A stretch of DNA of 64,000 nt from Nocardioides okcheonensis. GTDB taxonomy: Bacteria > Actinomycetota > Actinomycetes > Propionibacteriales > Nocardioidaceae. This document shows, piece after piece, positions 17,876 to 25,284 of this stretch (positions are counted from its first letter, which is position 1; each line of letters begins with the position of its first letter). The stretch lies in NCBI RefSeq assembly GCF_020991065.1, contig NZ_CP087710.1, forward strand, positions 2,232,001 through 2,296,000, read 5' to 3'. The notes under the pieces were generated by a model. It worked only from the letters and a program-made list of their open reading frames with translations, made no database searches and had not been told where the DNA came from. Position numbers and translations under genes: made by a program.

Positions 17876-18201
17876 GCCGGCCCCAGCGGGAGCCAGGGGG
17901 TGAGGTCGGTGCGCTCGCCGCTCGCCGACACCCGGCCCGCGTCGACCGCCTCGTGCCACGTCGTACGCCCGGTGGCGAGGTCGAGCCACGTCTCGGCGTC
18001 GGTCTCGACGACCGCCGGCGGGGTGCCGCGGGTGTGGCGGACGCCGGGGATCGCCTGCACCGCGGCGTAGGGCGGGACCCGGACCTCCACCGACTTCCCG
18101 GGGGCGCGGGTCTCGAGCACGGCGAGGTAGTGCTTGACGAGCGCCTTCGTGTCGGCGCCCTCCAGCTCGGCGGCGGTCAGGACCTTGAGTCGGGCGGGCA
18201 C
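17872..18201 (-). CDS. Sterol carrier family protein
   Basis: This 109-residue protein resembles the small actinobacterial SCP2-like proteins often found near purF. Recognisable blocks are VEVRVPPYAAVQ and TWLDLATGRTTWHEAV. The family is thought to bind lipids, but the bacterial role is not settled. Its last codons overlap the start of the hydroxyacid dehydrogenase gene (ATGA), so the two are cotranscribed. Confidence 0.8.
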   Translation of the reverse strand: MPARLKVLTAAELEGADTKALVKHYLAVLETRAPGKSVEVRVPPYAAVQAIPGVRHTRGTPPAVVETDAETWLDLATGRTTWHEAVDAGRVSASGERTDLTPWLPLGPA

Positions 18202-18242
18202 CCGACCAGCCTAGACAGGGCCGGACCGTCCACAGCCTCCCC

Positions 18243-18306
18243 GGTAGTCCGCTGCGATCGGCCGGTCTCCGGGGCCCGCTGACCGGTCGATCGCAGCGGA
18301 CTATCC
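18243..18306. repeat. Intergenic hairpin with TAGTCC core
   Basis: Arms 18243-18266 and 18282-18306 pair over about 23 positions with one bulge (core TAGTCCGCTGCGATCG). The hairpin lies between the esterase gene end and the SCP gene start on the same strand, so it can end the esterase transcript. A related TAGTCC repeat occurs at 21115-21208. Confidence 0.65.
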
Positions 18307-18341
18307 CGAGGGGGTGGGGACGGGGGTGGGGATGTCACCGG

Positions 18342-19181
18342 TCAGCCGATGCCGTCGAGCACCTCGACGCAGGCGGCCCAGGCGCTGCTGTCGGGGTCGA
18401 TCACCCCGAAGTGGCCGCCCTCGACCTCGACGAGGCTCGCCTCGGCGCCGGCGTCGGTCGCCGCCGCGACGTAGTCCTCGGACTGGCTGAACGGCACCGT
18501 GTCGTCGTCGCGGGCGTGGACCGCCCAGACCGGGACCTCGAGCGGCACCTGGGTCATCGGGTCGGCCTGCTCGTACGCCTCCTCGCTCGGCTCGCCGAGG
18601 AAGCCGAGTGCCGCGTCGGTGCCGAGGTGGTCGCGGACCGCGGCGCGCAGGTCGACGACGCCGGCCTGGCTCACGACGTGGGTCAGCGCCGGGCCGCCCG
18701 CCCACCGCTCGAAGCGGCCGCGCGCGGCGGCCCAGGTGGCGAGGTGGCCGCCCGCGGAGTGGCCGAGCGTGACGACCGGGCCGGCGGCGCCCTCGGCGAC
18801 CGCGCCGATCGCGGCGTGCACGTCGTCGAGGGTCTCGGGGAAGCCGCCGCCGTTGCCGACCCGGCGGTACTCCACGTTGGCCGCGGTCCACCCCCGCGCG
18901 ACCAGGTCCTTGGCCAGCGGGGCGCCGTAGTCCGCGCCGTACTGGGCCTTCCAGAAGCCGCCGTGGATCACCACCACCAGCCCGCGGCTGGTGCCCGCGG
19001 GGGTGTGCAGGTCGACCCACTGGCTGGGGTCGTCGCCGTAGGTGATCCGCTCGGTCTCGGCCGTCGCCTCGTCGCTCACGCGCCCCACTGTGCCGGACCG
19101 CTCGTCGGCGCAGGCGGCGAGGGCCGCTGCCACGCCGACGGCGACCGGGGTCGCGAGCAGGGCGCGTCGGGTCGGGGTCAC
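18342..19181 (-). CDS. Lipoprotein alpha/beta hydrolase (esterase/kynurenine formamidase-like)
   Basis: This 279-residue alpha/beta hydrolase has an N-terminal signal with lipobox LAAC near residue 24, so it is probably anchored outside the membrane. The oxyanion motif HGGFW comes early. The nucleophile elbow is GHSAGGH, with acid and His from VHARDDDTVP and GGHFGVID. This arrangement fits BD-FAE/kynurenine formamidase-like esterases. The GTG start overlaps the stop of the HTH regulator by 4 nt, so both are made from one transcript driven by the divergent promoter at 19748-19815. Confidence 0.85.
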   Translation of the reverse strand: MTPTRRALLATPVAVGVAAALAACADERSGTVGRVSDEATAETERITYGDDPSQWVDLHTPAGTSRGLVVVIHGGFWKAQYGADYGAPLAKDLVARGWTAANVEYRRVGNGGGFPETLDDVHAAIGAVAEGAAGPVVTLGHSAGGHLATWAAARGRFERWAGGPALTHVVSQAGVVDLRAAVRDHLGTDAALGFLGEPSEEAYEQADPMTQVPLEVPVWAVHARDDDTVPFSQSEDYVAAATDAGAEASLVEVEGGHFGVIDPDSSAWAACVEVLDGIG

Positions 19182-19747
19182 GCCTGCTCCGCGTCGCGGG
19201 GCTGGACGACGTGGAGCACGTGGTAGGTCCGCCGCTCGGGGTCGCGGCCCTTGGTCCGCGCGGTCCAGGACTCGATGAGCTCGTCGATCTCCCGGCGGAG
19301 CTGGGCGGCCTCGTCGTCGGTGAGCCTGACCGAGTGGTCGGACGCCGAGAAGTGACCGCTCCCCGTGGGTCGGTCGAGGACGAAGACGTTGTCGACCATC
19401 TCGTGGAGCGCGGCCAGCTTGCGGGCGCGGAAGACGTCGACCGCCGCCTGCCCGCCGGGCAGCTCCTTCATCTCCTTGAGGTTGACCGTGTAGCCCTCGG
19501 CGGCGACCGCCCGCCACACCCGGTCGCGCTTGTCGCGCGCCTCCTCGGGCGCCTCCTCGACCAGGCCGTACTTCGCGAGCTGGCGCAGGTGGAAGCTCGC
19601 CTGGTTGGCGGGGATCCCGAGGTCGCGGGCCACGTCGGCGGCCCGCACCGGGCCGCTGGCCGAGAGCTCCTCGAGGATGCGCGTACGGACCGGGTGGGCG
19701 ATCGCGCGCAGCACGCGCGGGTCGCTCAGACGTCGGGGTTCTGCCAT
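19178..19747 (-). CDS. ArsR/HTH_20-type transcriptional regulator
   Basis: This 189-residue regulator has a winged helix at about residues 8-75: LRAIAHPVRTRILEEL, then the recognition region IPANQASFHLRQLAKYGLV. The C-terminal domain is mostly helical (about 110-180), as in the HTH_20 group of multidrug or xenobiotic regulators. It is the first gene of an operon with the esterase and is divergent from an MFS exporter. Three TTGCGCA repeats in the shared promoter are its likely operator, suggesting autoregulation and control of the exporter. Confidence 0.88.
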   Translation of the reverse strand: MAEPRRLSDPRVLRAIAHPVRTRILEELSASGPVRAADVARDLGIPANQASFHLRQLAKYGLVEEAPEEARDKRDRVWRAVAAEGYTVNLKEMKELPGGQAAVDVFRARKLAALHEMVDNVFVLDRPTGSGHFSASDHSVRLTDDEAAQLRREIDELIESWTARTKGRDPERRTYHVLHVVQPRDAEQA

Positions 19748-19765
19748 GGCCGGAGCCTACCCGAG

Positions 19766-19800
19766 TTGCGCACGCACTATTGCGCAACACTTATTGCGCA
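19766..19800. promoter_or_regulatory. Operator with three TTGCGCA repeats in a divergent promoter
   Basis: TTGCGCA occurs at 19766, 19780 and 19794, spaced exactly 14 bp; the middle copy is the palindrome TTGCGCAA. The array sits between the ArsR-type regulator and the MFS gene and ends 15 bp before the MFS start. Confidence 0.65.
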
Positions 19801-19815
19801 TCATATGGTGCGGAC

Positions 19816-21060
19816 ATGCCCGGATACCGACAGCTCTCGCACAACCGCGACTTCACCGTGCTCTGGATCGGCGACACCGTCAGCGAGCTCGGCAGCGCGC
19901 TGTCGATGTTCGTGTTCCCGCTCATCGCGTACGCCCTCAGCGGCTCCGCGCTCACCGCCGCGGTCGTCGAGGCCGCCTACCTCGGCGGGCTGTGCGCCAC
20001 CCTGCTGCCGGCCGGCGTGCTGGCCGACCGGGTCGACCGCCGGCGGATCATGCTCGTGTCGAGCGCGACCGGCTGCGTCGCCTACACGTCACTGGCGCTG
20101 GCCGGCGCCACCGGCCGCCTCACGCTCCCCCACCTCGTCGTCGTCGCGCTGGTGACCGGCGTCGCGGCGGGGGCGTTCAACCCCGCCCAGACCTCGGCGA
20201 TCCGGTCGGTCGTCACCACCGAGGACCTCCCGACCGCGCTCAGCCAGAACCAGGCCCGCCAGCACGTCGCGTCGCTGCTCGGCGGCCCGCTCGGCGGGAC
20301 GCTCTACGCCGTCACGCGGTGGCTGCCGTTCGCCGTCGACGCGGTGTCGTTCGCGATCGCCTGCCTGACCGTGTCGCGCGTACGCACCGACCTGAGCGCC
20401 CCGCACCGCCGGCACGAGCCGCTGCGTCGCCAGCTCACCGAGGGCTTCGGCTTCATGTGGGCCCGCCCGTTCTTCCGCACCCTGCTGGCCTGGTCGTCGA
20501 TGACCAACCTGGTGGTCAACGCGCTGTTCTTCGTCGTCGTGCTGCGGATGGTGCAGGCGGAGGTGCCGGCCGCCCAGATCGGGCTGGTGTCGACCGCCGC
20601 CGGCGTCGGCGGGCTGCTCGGGGCCGCCCTCGCGCCGACCCTGATCCACCGCCTGCCCACGGGACGCCTGACCGTGCTGGTCGGCTGGGCGTGCTGCGTC
20701 CCGCTGGTGCCGCTCGCGTTCTCCGCCAGACCGTGGACGGCGTGCGCCAGCACCTTCTTCCTGCTGCTGCTCAACCCGGTCGGCAACGCCGGGATCAGCT
20801 CGTACCGGATGGCCGTCACCCCCGACCACCTCCAGGGTCGCGTCGGCTCGACCAGCCAGTTCGTGTCGATGTCGGTCATGCCGCTCGCCCCGCTCCTCGG
20901 CGGGTGGCTGCTCGAGCACCAGGGCGGCACCGTCGCGATCGGCGCCCTGGTCGTCGCCTCCGCGCTGCTCGCGGTCCTGCTGACCTCGAGCCGCTCGATC
21001 CGCTCGGTCCCGCGGCCGTCGGAGTGGGTGCTCGAGCCCGTGCCGGCGCCCGTCGCCTGA
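19816..21060 (+). CDS. MFS transporter, enterobactin/macrolide exporter type
   Basis: This 414-residue major facilitator protein has about 12 hydrophobic segments, the loop 2-3 motif GVLADRVDRRRIML, and the opening HNRDFTVLWIGDTVSELGS typical of the MFS_3 group (EntS/MefA-like exporters). The ATG at 19816 is chosen; an upstream in-frame start would run through the operator repeats. It is divergent from an ArsR-type regulator with the operator between them, so induction by a regulator ligand is likely. Substrate unknown. Confidence 0.9.
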   Translation: MPGYRQLSHNRDFTVLWIGDTVSELGSALSMFVFPLIAYALSGSALTAAVVEAAYLGGLCATLLPAGVLADRVDRRRIMLVSSATGCVAYTSLALAGATGRLTLPHLVVVALVTGVAAGAFNPAQTSAIRSVVTTEDLPTALSQNQARQHVASLLGGPLGGTLYAVTRWLPFAVDAVSFAIACLTVSRVRTDLSAPHRRHEPLRRQLTEGFGFMWARPFFRTLLAWSSMTNLVVNALFFVVVLRMVQAEVPAAQIGLVSTAAGVGGLLGAALAPTLIHRLPTGRLTVLVGWACCVPLVPLAFSARPWTACASTFFLLLLNPVGNAGISSYRMAVTPDHLQGRVGSTSQFVSMSVMPLAPLLGGWLLEHQGGTVAIGALVVASALLAVLLTSSRSIRSVPRPSEWVLEPVPAPVA

Positions 21061-21114
21061 CGCCCCGGGCGCAGGCGCCGGCCCTGGATCGGCCGCCCCG
21101 GGCCTTCTCCTCGC

Positions 21115-21208
21115 GGTAGTCCAGTGACGGTTGACTGCCCGGGCCGGTAGTCCAGTGACGGATGGTCGTCCCGGGGCTCCCGGCACCACCAGATCTCACT
21201 GGACTACC
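21115..21208. repeat. Intergenic repeats with TAGTCC core
   Basis: GGTAGTCCAGTGACGG occurs twice (21115-21130, 21146-21161), and an inverted copy is at 21196-21208. These units pair into a hairpin between the convergent MFS and WYL regulator genes and probably serve as a two-way terminator. The core resembles the element at 18243-18306. Confidence 0.65.
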
Positions 21209-21253
21209 CCGGCCGGCCCGAGGGCCCCGGCCGACTGCACCCGAGCCCGCCCG

Positions 21254-22210
21254 CTAGGCCCGCCCGGCCGTACGCGCGAACCGCGCGCCCACCTCGGCGA
21301 CCTTCGCGGCCAGCTCCGGCGGCGACTCGACGGAGAACTCCGCGCCCGACCCGGCCAGCACCATGAGCGGCCAGTCCAGGTCGTCGACGTTCATCTCCAG
21401 CACGCAGCCCCCGCCGACGGGCGTGACGGTGCCCCAGCGCCCGACCCGCGGCGCGACCTCGTCGGCCGGCGCGGCGAGCCGGACGCGTACGGCGTAGCGC
21501 TGGGGCATCCGGCGGATCCCCTGCTGGACGAAGGTCAGCGCGTCCTCGGCCGGGAGGTCGCGCGGCCGGAACCGCTGGCCGGTGGGCTCCGGGTCGGAGA
21601 TCCGGTCGAGTCGGAAGCTGCGCCAGTCGGCCCGGTCGCGGTCCCAGGCGACGAGGTACCACCGGCGGCCGAGGGACACCAGGCGCAGCGGCTCGACCCG
21701 GCGGTGGGTCACCTCCGCCGCCCGTGCGGCGTAGTCGAAGCGGACCAGCTCGGCGTCCCGGCACGCCTGCGCGAGGGTCGTCAGGACCGCGGCGTCGAAC
21801 GCCGGCGCCCCCTCCCAGGGCCCGGGCGCCTCCGTCTGCGACGCGACGGCGTCCATCTGGCGACGCAGCCGCGGGGGCATCAGCGCGAGCACCTTCGACA
21901 GCGCCTGCACCGACCAGCCGTCCACGCCGGCGACCGCGCCGACCGCGGCGGACCGCAGCCCCACGGCGATCGCCACCGCCTCCTCGTCCTCGAGCAGCAG
22001 CGGCGGCAGCGCCGCGCCCGCCCGCAGCTGGTAGCCGCCGGCGGCACCCCGCACGGCGTCCACCTGGTAGCCGAGGTCGCGGAGCCGGTCGACGTCGCGG
22101 CGCAACGTCCGCGCGCTGACCTCCAGCCGGTCCGACAGCTCCGGCCCCGGCCAGTACCGGTGGGTCTGGAGCAGCGACAGCAGCCGCAGCATCCGCTCGC
22201 TCGTGCTCAT
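21254..22210 (-). CDS. WYL-domain transcriptional regulator (YafY-like)
   Basis: This 318-residue protein has an N-terminal HTH_11 winged helix (about 1-60: MLRLLSLLQTHRYW and VSARTLRRDVDRLRDLGY), a WYL domain (about 140-215, with GRRWYLVAWDRDRADWRSFRLDRI), and a C-terminal WCX extension. WYL regulators respond to nucleic acid or other ligands. It is divergent from the ABC exporter genes across 62 bp, so it probably regulates them. Confidence 0.9.
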   Translation of the reverse strand: MSTSERMLRLLSLLQTHRYWPGPELSDRLEVSARTLRRDVDRLRDLGYQVDAVRGAAGGYQLRAGAALPPLLLEDEEAVAIAVGLRSAAVGAVAGVDGWSVQALSKVLALMPPRLRRQMDAVASQTEAPGPWEGAPAFDAAVLTTLAQACRDAELVRFDYAARAAEVTHRRVEPLRLVSLGRRWYLVAWDRDRADWRSFRLDRISDPEPTGQRFRPRDLPAEDALTFVQQGIRRMPQRYAVRVRLAAPADEVAPRVGRWGTVTPVGGGCVLEMNVDDLDWPLMVLAGSGAEFSVESPPELAAKVAEVGARFARTAGRA

Positions 22211-22272
22211 GGCACCAGAATAGATCCGAATGCGGACAGTAACTGACCTGATAGTTCCCTAGCGTCGTCGGC

Positions 22273-23313
22273 ATGACCCACCACCACGAAGCAACCGGAC
22301 CCGCGATCGTGACCCGTGGCCTCACCCGCCACTTCACCTCGCGCAAGCAGACCATCGAGGCCGTCCAGGGCCTCGACCTCGAGATCGGGCAGGGCGAGCT
22401 CGTCGCCTTCCTCGGCCCCAACGGGGCGGGGAAGTCGACGACGCTGCGGATGCTCACCACCCTCATCCCACCCACGGCCGGCACGGCGACCGTCGCCGGC
22501 CACGACGTCGTCACCGGGCAGCGCGACGTACGCCGCGCGATCGGGTTCGTCGGCCAGGGCAACGGCGCCGGCCACCGCCAGCTCGGCCGCGACGAGCTGG
22601 TCAGCCAGGGCCGCGCGCACGGCCTGTCCCGGGCCGACGCCCGACGCCGGGCCGACGAGCTGGTCGAGGACCTCGACCTGTCCGCGGTCGCCGACCGCAA
22701 GGTGTCCTCGCTCTCCGGCGGCCAGCGCCGTCGCCTCGACATCGCGATGGGGCTGGTGCACCTGCCCCGCGTGCTGTTCCTCGACGAGCCGTCGACCGGC
22801 CTCGACCCGCAGAACCGCGCCAACCTCCAGGGGCTGGTCCAGCGGCTGCACGCCGAGAGCGGGAGCACGGTCGTGCTCACCACCCACTACCTCGAGGAGG
22901 CCGACGCCCTCGCCGGGCGCGTGGTCGTGGTCGACCACGGCCGCGTCATCGCCGACGACACCGCCGCCCGGCTCAAGAGCGGGCTCGGCGACCTGGTCCG
23001 GCTCGGGTTCACCGGCCCCGACGTGGTCGCCCGCGCCGCGGCCCGCCTCGACCGGGTGCCGGACGCCCGGGTGGAGGCCGGCCCGGACGTCGTCGACCTG
23101 CGCGTCAAGGACGGCTCCACGATGGTCGGCGAGCTGCTCGCCGACCTGGCCGCCGTCGGCGTACCCCCGACGCGGGTCGAGGTCGCCCGGCCCACCCTCG
23201 ACGACGTCTTCCTCGACCTCACCGGTCGCAGCCTGCGCGAGACGCAGCAGACCGACCAATCCCTCACCACCGACGCCCAGCCCACCGAGACCGAGAGCGA
23301 GGTCGCCGCATGA
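22273..23313 (+). CDS. ABC transporter ATP-binding protein, DrrA-like
   Basis: This 346-residue protein has Walker A GPNGAGKST at 48-56, the signature SLSGGQRRRLD, Walker B VLFLDEPSTGLDP and switch His in TTHYLEEAD. The C-terminal about 100 residues form the extra domain typical of daunorubicin-resistance-type ATPases. It overlaps the permease gene by 4 nt (ATGA). The pair should export a hydrophobic drug or lipid. Control by the divergent WYL regulator is likely. Confidence 0.93.
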   Translation: MTHHHEATGPAIVTRGLTRHFTSRKQTIEAVQGLDLEIGQGELVAFLGPNGAGKSTTLRMLTTLIPPTAGTATVAGHDVVTGQRDVRRAIGFVGQGNGAGHRQLGRDELVSQGRAHGLSRADARRRADELVEDLDLSAVADRKVSSLSGGQRRRLDIAMGLVHLPRVLFLDEPSTGLDPQNRANLQGLVQRLHAESGSTVVLTTHYLEEADALAGRVVVVDHGRVIADDTAARLKSGLGDLVRLGFTGPDVVARAAARLDRVPDARVEAGPDVVDLRVKDGSTMVGELLADLAAVGVPPTRVEVARPTLDDVFLDLTGRSLRETQQTDQSLTTDAQPTETESEVAA

Positions 23314-24056
23314 GCACCTTCGTCAGCGACACCCTGAACGTGATGAACCGCGAGCTGCGCCCGGTCTGGCGCGAGCCGATGGCGGTCGTCTTCGCGATGA
23401 TCCAGCCCCTGGTCTTCCTCGGGCTGTTCGCCCCGCTGCTGCCCGAGATGGCCGACGGCGCGGCGCTGCAGTGGTTCGTGCCCGGCATCGTCGCGATGAC
23501 CGCGCTCATGGGCGCGTCCTTCACCGGCTCGAACCTGATGGAGGAGATGCAGACGGGCTCGCACGAGCGTCAGCTGGTCTCGCCGCTCGGGCGTCCCGCA
23601 CTGCTCGTGGGCCGGGCGCTCAAGGAGGTGGTGCCGATGCTGATGCAGGTCGCGATCATCGTCGCCGTCGTGACCCCGTTCAGCTTCGACCTGCACCTCG
23701 GCGGCGCGCTGGCCGCGGCGGTGGTGCTGTCGGTCTTCAGCATCGGTGTGGGTGCGCTCTCCTTCGCGCTCGCACTGGCGTCGAAGGGCGAGGACTGGAT
23801 GTTCTGGACGATCCAGCAGACCCTCCTCTTCCCGGCCCTGCTGACCGCGGGCGTGCTGCTGCCGGTGGACGGTGCGCCGCGCTGGCTCGAGGTGGTCTCG
23901 ATGCTCAACCCGATGACGTACGTCGTCGACGCGGTGCGCGCGCTCTTCGCCGGGACGTTCCCGGCCGACGTCGTCCTGCAGGGCGTCGCCGGGGCCGGCT
24001 TCGTCGCCGTGCTCGGGCTGGTCGTCGGGGTGCGGGCGATGCGTCGCTCGAGCTGA
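23310..24056 (+). CDS. ABC-2 type permease, DrrB-like
   Basis: This 248-residue membrane protein has six predicted hydrophobic segments and the ABC-2 family block LNPMTYVVDAVRALFAGTFP near residues 195-215. It starts with an amphipathic N-terminal helix (DTLNVMNRELRPVWREP). It is translationally coupled to the DrrA-like ATPase and completes a two-component exporter. A triple hairpin element follows directly and would end the transcript. Confidence 0.92.
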   Translation: MSTFVSDTLNVMNRELRPVWREPMAVVFAMIQPLVFLGLFAPLLPEMADGAALQWFVPGIVAMTALMGASFTGSNLMEEMQTGSHERQLVSPLGRPALLVGRALKEVVPMLMQVAIIVAVVTPFSFDLHLGGALAAAVVLSVFSIGVGALSFALALASKGEDWMFWTIQQTLLFPALLTAGVLLPVDGAPRWLEVVSMLNPMTYVVDAVRALFAGTFPADVVLQGVAGAGFVAVLGLVVGVRAMRRSS

Positions 24057-24064
24057 GGCCCTTC

Positions 24065-24153
24065 TTCAGTGATCCCCGGTCAGCCGGGGATCACTGAACT
24101 TGTCGGCCCGTGCAACGCCTGACAAGTTCAGCGAGAGCCGGTCAGCCGGGGAT
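24065..24153. repeat. Triple-hairpin intergenic element, copy 1
   Basis: Module A (24065-24079 pairing with 24084-24098, core GATCCCCGG) is followed by module B (AACTTGTC pairing with GACAAGTT) and a degenerate second module A. It lies between the convergent ABC permease and GH18-like genes. The same order is found at 32345-32440 and 47882-47969. Confidence 0.85.
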
Positions 24154-25185
24154 TCATGAGGACGGTGGGGCCGGTGGGGCGAGGGGGCCGGCCGACCCGA
24201 GCCGCCACACCGCGAGGCCGCGGAGGCCGAGGTCGCGCGCGAGGTCGGCGCGTACGCCGCGGAGCGGGCGTCGACCACCACACCCGGCGCCCGCCGGGCA
24301 GCCGCGCGGACCACTCCCCGGCGCCGGGGCGCCAGCGGGCGCGGCACCCGCCCGCTCGACCAGGCGCCGCGCGGCTCGCACCGTGAGCGTCCGGCCGGTG
24401 CCGTCCGACCGCCAGAGGTAGCCGTAGCCCGCGACGCCCAGGTCGAGCCGCTCGGCCGGCACCTCCTCGAGGGCCGCGGCCACGGCGTCGCGGACCCACG
24501 GCAGGCCGCCGATCGGTCCCGGGCCCGACCACCCGGGGCCGTGCTGGTCGTAGGCCATCAGCTGCACCGCGTCGACCACGGCCGCCAGCTCGGCCAGCCG
24601 GTAGCCACCGGCGCGGTAGGCCGAGCGGCTGGTGCGGGCCGACACGTCGATCGTCACCGACGCGGACGCGGGGATCCGCTCGCGCAGGGCGGTCACGAAC
24701 GCGACCAGGCCGTGGCCGTCGCGGCGGCGTACGCGCTCGAGGTCGACGTTGACGCCGTCCCACCGGCCGGCCGCGACGAGGCGGGCCAGCCGGTCCGCGA
24801 CGGCGTCGACCTTCGCCGGGTCGCCGAAGAGGGCGGATGCCGCTCCGGGGTCGAAGTCACCGAGCCGGTCGCTGTAGTTGCCGACGAGCAGCTCGGCGCG
24901 CAGGCCGACCGCGTGGGCCGCCTCGACGAGGGCCGCGACCCGGGCGTCGGGCCGGGTCAGGGACGCACCGTCGGGACGGAGCGAGACAGCGGCGACGGTC
25001 ACCGTGGTGAGCGCTGCGGCGTCGCGGCCGACCACCTCGGTCGGGGTGCTCGGCAGCGCGTAGCCGGTGACGACCAGGCCGTCGGCCTCGCGGCGCCCGT
25101 GGTCAGGCGGGCCGGCGGTTGCGGGCGCGCCGGCCGCCAGCGGCGCGAGCAACGCGAGGGCGAGGGCGGCGGTCTTCGTACGCAC
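24154..25185 (-). CDS. Secreted GH18-like glycosidase, C-terminus damaged by frameshifts
   Basis: The open frame encodes 343 residues: a signal peptide (RTKTAALALALLAPLAAGAPATA), then a TIM-barrel-like sequence with the GH18 catalytic motif in the form DGVNVDLERV and later VQLMAYDQHGPGWSGPGP. Between about 24247 and 24345 the frame translates into low-quality Pro/Gly/Arg sequence. The expected residues appear piecewise in the other two frames: RWRPGAGEWSARLPGG, then PGVVVDARSAAY, before DLARDLGLRGLAVWRLG resumes in the original frame. Three single-base losses explain this and leave the overall frame open. It is a pseudogene or carries local sequence errors. It starts with GTG after purL, separated by two palindromes. 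Confidence 0.7.
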   Translation of the reverse strand: MRTKTAALALALLAPLAAGAPATAGPPDHGRREADGLVVTGYALPSTPTEVVGRDAAALTTVTVAAVSLRPDGASLTRPDARVAALVEAAHAVGLRAELLVGNYSDRLGDFDPGAASALFGDPAKVDAVADRLARLVAAGRWDGVNVDLERVRRRDGHGLVAFVTALRERIPASASVTIDVSARTSRSAYRAGGYRLAELAAVVDAVQLMAYDQHGPGWSGPGPIGGLPWVRDAVAAALEEVPAERLDLGVAGYGYLWRSDGTGRTLTVRAARRLVERAGAAPAGAPAPGSGPRGCPAGAGCGGRRPLRGVRADLARDLGLRGLAVWRLGSAGPLAPPAPPSS

Positions 25186-25216
25186 GCCGCGAGTCTGCCC
25201 GACTTCGTGGCCGGAA

Positions 25217-25278
25217 CTCGTGCTGTGCACCCGCGATCTCGGGTGCACAGCACGAGAGTCCCCGGATATCCGGGGACT
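25217..25278. terminator. Two consecutive palindromes after purL
   Basis: A perfect 17-bp stem (25217-25233 with 25240-25256, loop of 6) is followed directly by a perfect 22-bp palindrome (25257-25278, core CCGGATATCCGG). They lie just after the purL stop and before the GH18-like start, so they should separate the two transcripts. Confidence 0.7.
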
Positions 25279-25284
25279 TCAGCC

